From positions 96,855,358 through 96,919,357 of the forward strand of contig NC_088782.1 of assembly GCF_958450345.1 (NCBI RefSeq): a DNA stretch of 64,000 nucleotides. Reading direction: 5' to 3'. A model generated the notes under the pieces. The model did not search any database, was not told where the DNA came from, and worked only from the letters and a program-made list of their open reading frames with translations. A program made the translations under genes and the position numbers. Positions 57,990 through 64,000 of this stretch are shown in pieces (position 1 is the first letter of the stretch; every line of letters starts with the position of its first letter). Source of the DNA: Calliphora vicina (Eukaryota > Arthropoda > Insecta > Diptera > Calliphoridae).

Positions 57990-59420
57990 TTCCAGTAGTA
58001 TAAATACGGACCAAATTTTAAATTCTATGGAGAATTTCTTTTTTAAAATTTTTATTTTCTAAAATTTAGAATTTTTCTTAGATGTTTCTCCACATAATTT
58101 ATAATAACGCAAAAAGGGTTCGACCGACATTATTTAATAAACTTAGAATAGTTTGTATTTACATAGCCTTAATCCGTTTATATATTGCTTTTTAATCGGC
58201 TTAGTAGTTTCGGAGTTATAAAACAAATTGAAGCAAAAAATATATTTTTTACCTGAAAATAGCAAATTTTTTTGTTTTAAAAAAATCGTGAAAAATCGAA
58301 AACGGCAGAAATTTTTCAAGTTTATTACTTTATCGCAAACCCACATATAGTAGCAAAAATATGAGATATCGAAGATAAAAATCGATTAATTATTTTCGAA
58401 TTTATTCACAATTAAGTGAATTCGCTCATTTTCACTAAATTTTAGTTTTTTGTTTGATATACATAAAATTGAGTAGTTAATGTTCTTCTTTTGATTGATT
58501 CAATTTTTAAAACATATTCCCCAAGCTATGTACAAATTTTCACATATACATATATTGCGTTTAAATCGGCTCAGTAGTTTTGGAGTTATAATAACAAATT
58601 GAAGCAAAAATTATATTTATGAAAAATATATGAGCGAATTCACTTAATTGTAAATAAATTTGAAAATAATTCACCGATTTTTATGATCGATATCTCATTT
58701 TGTTCCTATTACATGGCTTTGCGGTAAAGCAATAAATCTAAACAATTTCTGCCGTTTTCGATTTTTCATGATTTTTTTAAAACAAAAAATCTTGATATTT
58801 TCATATAAAAAATTAATTTTTGGCTTCAATTTGTTATTATAACTCCGAAACTACTGAGCGGATTAAAACGCAATATACATTTATGTGAAAATTTGTACGT
58901 AGCATGGGGAAAATGTTTTCAATATTCAATCAATCGAAAGAAGAACATTAACTACTGAATTTTATGTACATATATCAAACAAAAAAGTTCAATTTTGTGA
59001 AAATGAGCGAATTCATTTAATTGTCAATAAATTCGAAAATAATCCTATGATTTTTATCTTCGATATCTCATTTTGTTGCTATTATATTCGGCTTTGCGAC
59101 AAAGTAATAAACCTAAACAAGTTCTGCCGTTTTCGATTTTTCGAAATCTATTTTTACATAAAAAATATATTTTTTGCTTCGATTTGTTATTATAACTCCG
59201 AAACTACTGAGCCGATTAAAACGCAATATATAAACAGATTAAAGGTTATGTTAATTTGAACTCTTCTAAGTTTACTTCAATAATCTCGGACTAACCCTTT
59301 TTGAGTTATCATAAATTATGTGCAGAAACATCTAAAAAAATTCACAATTTTAGAAAAAACATTTTTTTAAAACAATCTAGCCATAGAATTCAAAAATTTT
59401 ACTATTTTTGTACTTAGATA
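57990..59420. repeat. 1.4-kb inverted repeat with internal subrepeats
   Basis: The outer left arm (from about 57990: ATTCTATGG, CTTAGATGTTTCTCCACATA, ACGCAAAAAGGGTTCG) is mirrored on the right (to about 59420: TAACCCTTTTTGAGTTAT, TTATGTGCAGAAACATCTAA, CCATAGAATTC). Inside, a block with CGGCTCAGTAGTTTTGGAG and AACGGCAGAAATTTTTC occurs forward at 58190-58440, partly forward again at 58565-58620, and inverted at 58630-58875 and 59010-59230. Spacers carrying TTAATGTTCTTCTTTTGATT are likewise inverted (58475 versus 58945). The frames at 58143-58346 (minus) and 59047-59259 (plus) are the two arms translated. Likely a composite foldback element; no transposase. Confidence 0.85.
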
Positions 59421-59776
59421 ACCATGATGCATCAAATCTATAATGTGGTTAGTGAAGTCTTTTTTTGCTGTTGACCTGTGTTATAGATACATATTGTTTT
59501 TTTCGTTCCAGATATAGAAAGTCAGTTGATAAAGAAGAATTAATATTAAAAGAACTGAATTTTTTTCTCCCCACCTAAAAATTGGTGCATGAAGTCTTTT
59601 TAATCTAATGATGGGTAATTTTGAAAACAATAATATAATATTTCAATCGAAAATTCACTACATATAAATTGTATGACTGCTACTGCATTTCTCAAACAAT
59701 TGGTCAAACGCCAGTCCGATAAAATTAGCAGTTTATTCGTCGAACTTTTCAGTGCTTTTTACAAACTGAAAAAAAA
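59421..59776. other. No gene; MITE remnant
   Basis: Includes GTCAGTTGATAAAGAAGAAT near 59521-59540, the internal phrase of the MITE at 10825-11040. Otherwise AT-rich without features. Confidence 0.5.
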
Positions 59777-60434
59777 CAAGTAAGAGAACTATATTCGACC
59801 GTGCCGAATCTTATGTACGCTTCACCAAATTATACTTCAAAATAAAAATTTTAAATATTTTTAGTAAACAAAATTATTTTTTTTTGCACTTTTTTCATTT
59901 TTTGGAAAAAAAAAATTTTCGAATTGTTTTTTTGGTTTTTTTAATATTTAGCGAAAAAAAACTTTTTGTGAAAAAAAAATCGGGTTAAAAACTATTTTTT
60001 CCGATTTTGACCCATTGTAGGTCCAACTTACTATGTTTTTATATACGTCATTGCAGAGGTCTTTGAAATATCTATCATTAGATATCCATATTGTCTATAT
60101 TAATGACTTAGTAATCCAGATATAGGTAAAAAATCGAGGTTGTCCTGGTTTTTTCCTCATATCTCAGCCATTTGTGGACCGACTTTGCTGATTTTAAATA
60201 GGAAACTTCTCGAAAGCATGTCTGACAGAATTATTGAAGATTAGGATCTCGAAGATATCTGGGGTCGTCAGAAAATTGATTTCAACAGACAGACGGACAT
60301 GCCTTAATCGACTCCGCTATCTATAAGGCTCCAGAATATATATACTTTATAGGGTCGGAAATGAAAAATGTAGAAATTACAAACGGAATGACAAACTTAT
60401 ATATACACTTCTCACGAAGGTGTAGGGTATAAAA
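59777..60434 (+). mobile_element. mini-me-like element, copy 4 (both ends present)
   Basis: Left end ACAAGTAAGAGAACTATATT followed by the hairpin TTCGACCGTGCCGAA and CACCAAATTATACTTC; middle CCCATTGTAGGTCCAACTTA; then GACAGACGGACATG, the core CCTTAATCGACTCCGC, ATATATATACTTTATAGGG, and right end CACGAAGGTGTAGGGTATAA plus AAAC. The most complete copy here, about 658 bp. It directly abuts the tRNA-like sequence. Confidence 0.75.
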
Positions 60435-60465
60435 ACACAAACTGCGAAGCGTTCTGCTTGTCTGC

Positions 60466-60540
60466 AGATACACTTAGAGTCTCTGGCGGGAATCGAACCC
60501 GCAACCCTCAGATTGATAGTCCAGCACACCATCGTCCAGT
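60466..60540 (-). ncRNA. tRNA-like sequence (SINE head or tRNA pseudogene)
   Basis: On the minus strand there is an A-box-like TGGACGATGGTG and, 26 bases on, a perfect B box GGTTCGATTCC within a five-pair T-arm GCGGG-TTCGATT-CCCGC (plus strand 60486-60502). Between them, CTGGACTATCAATCTGAG can form a weak anticodon arm with loop CTATCAA (anticodon ATC), which is unusual. The acceptor strands do not pair (ACAGAAC against CAGAGAC), so a working tRNA is unlikely. A pol III-promoted SINE head or decayed tRNA copy fits better. A frame containing RVAGSIPAR across it is the translated tRNA motif. Confidence 0.55.
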
Positions 60541-60545
60541 TCTGT

Positions 60546-61394
60546 TCTGTTCTGCACAAACAGAACATGTCACATTAGTAATTTTATTGTATTGAGCAAT
60601 ACTGAGGCATGTAATAGAATTATGTGAATGAGAGTTGGTGATAAAGTCAGAAGTGACTTAAAATTTCCAATCGGATATCATTGGAAATACAATAGCGATT
60701 TTCTTTTGAATGAAAACTGTAAATATTTATTTGTGAAATCCAATTGAAAATCATTTTATATGGGTATATTCTCCCCTAAGAAAGCTTGCTGGCTGATTAC
60801 AGCATCGTCACCTCAAATAGATAATTGTAACAAACCTCCATCATCACCATTGTACTCTCGCGCTGACATCTAATGATAAACAAATTTCAATTGAATGTCA
60901 ACAAAGCGTCCATTGTTAATTATTTGAAATTAAAATAAAAATTGATTTACCATAGCAGGCAGCAAGCAGTATATTTATTTTCATTATTATTATTATTATT
61001 ATTGCTTTTGAATTTTCTTCTATTTATTTGGTTTAATTGAAAAATATGTCTGCATGTCTGAAAACACTCATGAAATTCAATTAAAAGTTTCAAAGCAACC
61101 TCTTCACCATTTCAGACAATTACTCTCGCCCTCTATTTACTTGTTTACCGGCTTATCAGTTGTCATAACTTTTTTTCTATTTCTCTTTTTTTTAATATTT
61201 TTTTTTTATTATTATTATTGTTTATTATTTATAAATATTCTTTTTTATAGTTATTTTTCTGTGTAAATGGAGACACAACTTCAAATACAAACACTTCGAT
61301 TCTTTAGTTGGTGTTTTTTTCGATTTTTTTTCTTCTATTTGACAGATAAGAATCTTAAAAGACATGTTCATTAATTCATTGCGAGTATAAATTG
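60546..61394. other. No gene seen
   Basis: An (ATT)n run is at about 60984-61004. A 70-codon frame at 61054-61266 ends in a Phe/Tyr run from T-rich DNA and is not supported. Confidence 0.5.
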
Positions 61395-61425
61395 TATAAA
61401 TACGTACTAGTGTAGCTCAACAGTA
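61395..61425 (+). promoter_or_regulatory. Candidate TATA core promoter
   Basis: TATAAATA at 61395-61402 is followed by CTCAACAGTAGTAG at 61416-61429, placing an initiator-like A about 25-30 bases after the TATA start, as in insect promoters. GATCACTGATCAC at 61445-61457 lies where a downstream promoter element would be. A signal-peptide-like reading frame begins about 115 bases later. TATA strings are common in AT-rich DNA, so this is tentative. Confidence 0.35.
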
Positions 61426-61538
61426 GTAGAAAGTCTTACTCTGCGATCACTGATCACTTGGTGTTTGTATAATATTTAATAATTATATTTTATTATTTTC
61501 TTTATTAACTATTAAAACTTTCATAAAGTATTAAAATT

Positions 61539-61619
61539 ATGAATTTTTACACAATTATTTTGTCTACTTTATGTGTTTTAAATAGTTTTTTGTTTGGTTG
61601 CTGCTGCTGTCTTGTTTAA
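61539..61619 (+). CDS. Possible first exon or micropeptide, signal-peptide-like
   Basis: A 26-codon ATG frame with a polar start (MNFY), a hydrophobic stretch (TIILSTLCVLNSFLFG) and a CCCC cluster before TAA at 61617-61619. Length, hydrophobic core and small residues after it resemble an insect secretion signal, and it follows the TATA box at 61395 with a plausible 5' UTR. I see no good splice donor before the stop (GGTTGC is weak) and no matching downstream exon, so it could be a chance frame. Confidence 0.2.
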   Translation: MNFYTIILSTLCVLNSFLFGCCCCLV

Positions 61620-63091
61620 TGAGGGAAATTTAATTCAAACAATTTTTTCTAAGCACGTTCCGGGTTTTATCATTAAAAAAGCGTGATTTTAAAGATTTTG
61701 CACTTAGATTAAGGGGTATCTGTGCTGTGGGTTTTTTGAAAATCTAAAAGAATGAATGAAATTTTTGTTTTATAGTTTCATTCATTTATTTCTTTACATG
61801 AAAAAGAGTTGTGTTGGAATTTTAAAATTTGAAATAATGTAAAAAAGGGGTTTTGACTTGGGTAATACCAAAGCCTTCATAAACCCTTAAAATACCTTTG
61901 ATTTTCCTAAGGACGAGGTAAGGCATGATCATGACAACTACTTGAAATCCAAACGGTTTTCAGTGACAATTTTTAACTATCCCCCAATTCAAACTGCATT
62001 ATAATTCAATAATTCCAAAAAATTAACTCAATTAATTATAATTTATAAATGCCTCAGAAAAATCATTATTGAAAATTACAACTTTTAATTTGCAAAAAAT
62101 TACAGTAAAATTCAAATATGCGCACTTAGCATTTGTTTTAATGCATAAAATTACAATAAAACGAATCTTGAATTTGATCAAATAAAAAACAAATTATGGA
62201 AATTTAATTGAAATTTTATGCAATAAATTAATGCTAAAATTAGATAAAAACTCGAGTTCAATGCAAATAATTTGCATTTTCAGCAAACACAAACTTGTTT
62301 CTATAAAATTCTAAAGATATGTATCTCTCATAGATTTTAGTAAATAAATATAAATCATTACAAAAAATGAAGAGTTAATTTATTATAATTTGTTTTGTAT
62401 GCAACCAACAGCTTGAGAATTAAGTATGTGCTTTTGTTCAAATGTATTAGAGGATAGATAGTTTGTTGTAGATAAGAAAATGTAGCTGTGAAATACTTCA
62501 AGCTAAATAAATTAAATAGATACAATTGTTGGCGGGAACATAAGCTGGATGGAAAAACTTGATGAGTCTTCTCAAAAGATGTGCCGATACTTATTCACTT
62601 TACTAGAAAAAAAATTTGAAAAAAAATATTTTTTTAATGAAACCAATTTTTGTAAAAGCTAATAAATATGCGCATTTGTCAAAAATTGTGTAATATCTCC
62701 AGATTTAGAGTCATATTATATGTTAAATTAAAACTTTATACCTTCTCTAGGTTAATTACTTCGTTAGAAAGTCCTTTGAATTGATATATATGCCCATTGT
62801 CTTTGTGCAGAACTTAATATCCGAGATATACGCCAATAAATTTATTATTAGACAATATTAGAGCTGAAATTTGAGTACGATATGAACAATTTCATTAAAA
62901 ACTGGAAACCTGGTTTCAACAGAGACAATTTAGAAAGTATTGCTGAGAGATTTGAGGTGTTTTACTTCTATTTGATATATTGGAGCTTTCAAAAGCTTTG
63001 TGTATAAGTTTTGGGTAAAAAATCCAGATAGGCGTGGATTTTGCCTATATCTTAGTTATTTATGAGGGGATTTTGCTGAAAAAAAATTAAT
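61620..63091. other. AT-rich stretch, no gene seen
   Basis: No coding frame of note. A segment near 63020-63080 (TTGCCTATATCTTAGTTATT, GATTTTGCTG) resembles the middle of the mini-me-like elements, so it may be an old relative. Confidence 0.45.
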
Positions 63092-63215
63092 CAGCCTAAC
63101 TACAAAAGAAATTTTAAAGTTGATTTTTGTTAAAGTCGACATTATTTTAAAATAGAACTATTGGTTTTTTCGTACCATAAGAAATATTTTTAAAAAGCTT
63201 TCAACTTTTTAATTT
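63092..63215. mobile_element. Left-arm fragment of the CAGCCTAAC MITE family
   Basis: CAGCCTAACTACAAAAGAAA and TTTTTGTTAAAGTCGA match the left arm at 13869. The mirrored right end is not found, so this is a truncated copy. Confidence 0.6.
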
Positions 63216-64000
63216 TCACCAGATACACAGAGAGAGTTCCATAAAAAATTTTAAATTTTAACTTATTTGAATTTTCCATTTTCAATACCAAAAATTGAAA
63301 CTCTGTTCTATAAATTAAATTCTATCATAAATAAAATAGTGTGTCAAAAATTAATAAAAAATACATTTTTTAATTTGTGCAAATTCAACGTGTTTCGGAA
63401 ATAATAGTGTCCTGCTAAGTACTTAAAAAATTCGCCAAATATTGTGTAGAAGTGTAATAAAGAGGTTCGGTATATATTTAGTCGGAAAATCAAAGTTAAA
63501 ATTTCTAGTATTTTGAAGTGTTTAATTCTCTCACAAAGGTGTTGAATTCACACCGTACCCGTATATGTGAGAGAGTAATTTTAAAAAATAGAGACTCGGA
63601 CTACTTGGTATTCTTTGGTACGAAATTGAAAACATTTGTCCCAATTATTTATGAATCTATGTATTAACAAATTTCACAAAATATTTTGCGGTATTTGTCA
63701 TTTAAGCGATCGATTGCGGTCTGAGACACACAAAGTTGCAGGGAATTTGAAATAACATGAACAATTTTAAATGATTTTTGTGATTTATATCTTGCAAGAA
63801 AGCTAATATAGTATAAATAAATATTCTATTATAAATAAATACAATAATTAAATATATTGCGAAATATATTTCCATTAATAGCTAACACCTTACTCTAATA
63901 AAAGGTAAAACAGATCTTTAATTGATATTTTCGATAGCATGAGACTAGGCGAGAAGTACATAAAATGTTCACTCATATTTTTGTTTCCAAATATGGAACA
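63216..64000. other. No gene seen
   Basis: AT-rich to the window end. A TCTCTCACAAAGG / ATGTGAGAGAGT inverted pair near 63528 and 63568 is the only ordered feature. Confidence 0.45.

Overview
No complete protein-coding gene can be supported in these 64 kb. The window is very AT-rich animal DNA, full of homopolymer runs, and looks like intergenic or intronic sequence of a higher fly (Diptera). That assignment rests on the repeats: several dispersed copies of an element with the mini-me layout (a conserved core between a GACA/GACG-type tract and a TA tract), non-autonomous Helitrons, RNase H-bearing I/LOA-like LINE remnants and a Ty3/gypsy-like solo LTR. A calyptrate fly is my best guess, but nothing proves it.

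Layout. 1-5.6 kb: a homogeneous 31-bp satellite array (18 units) with a GC-richer, coding-like fragment lodged at its end, then a degenerate relative of the array. 5.7-7.1 kb: a 1.4-kb element with 37-bp terminal inverted repeats (TIRs) and no visible transposase. 9-16.7 kb: a mini-me-like element and several MITE-type inverted-repeat elements. 18.7-24.5 kb: a solo LTR with TATA box and 4-bp target duplication, a related LTR fragment, and a cluster of CAAGGCG-ended elements with perfect 8-bp target duplications, one nested inside another. 25.4-28.7 kb: a 1,648-bp direct tandem duplication with one base difference found. 29-31.7 kb: two foldback structures built from 21-bp subrepeats. 33.5-38.1 kb: MITEs, a LINE remnant, a Helitron with textbook ends and a minisatellite. 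41.1-42.5 kb: a broken Tc1/IS630-type transposase next to a mini-me copy that carries an inserted Helitron. 45.8-55.4 kb: LINE remnants (one 5'-truncated copy with a perfect 14-bp target duplication, one interrupted by hairpin elements) and a block of degenerate, coding-like repeated segments. 58-60.4 kb: a 1.4-kb inverted repeat and another mini-me copy. 60.5 kb: a tRNA-like A-box/B-box sequence. 61.4 kb: a possible TATA promoter followed by a 26-codon signal-peptide-like reading frame, the only weak candidate for the start of a host gene.

The transposon genes seen are truncated, frameshifted or interrupted. The informative content is the order of nested insertions and a set of repeat families. 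I found no convincing new multi-gene system.
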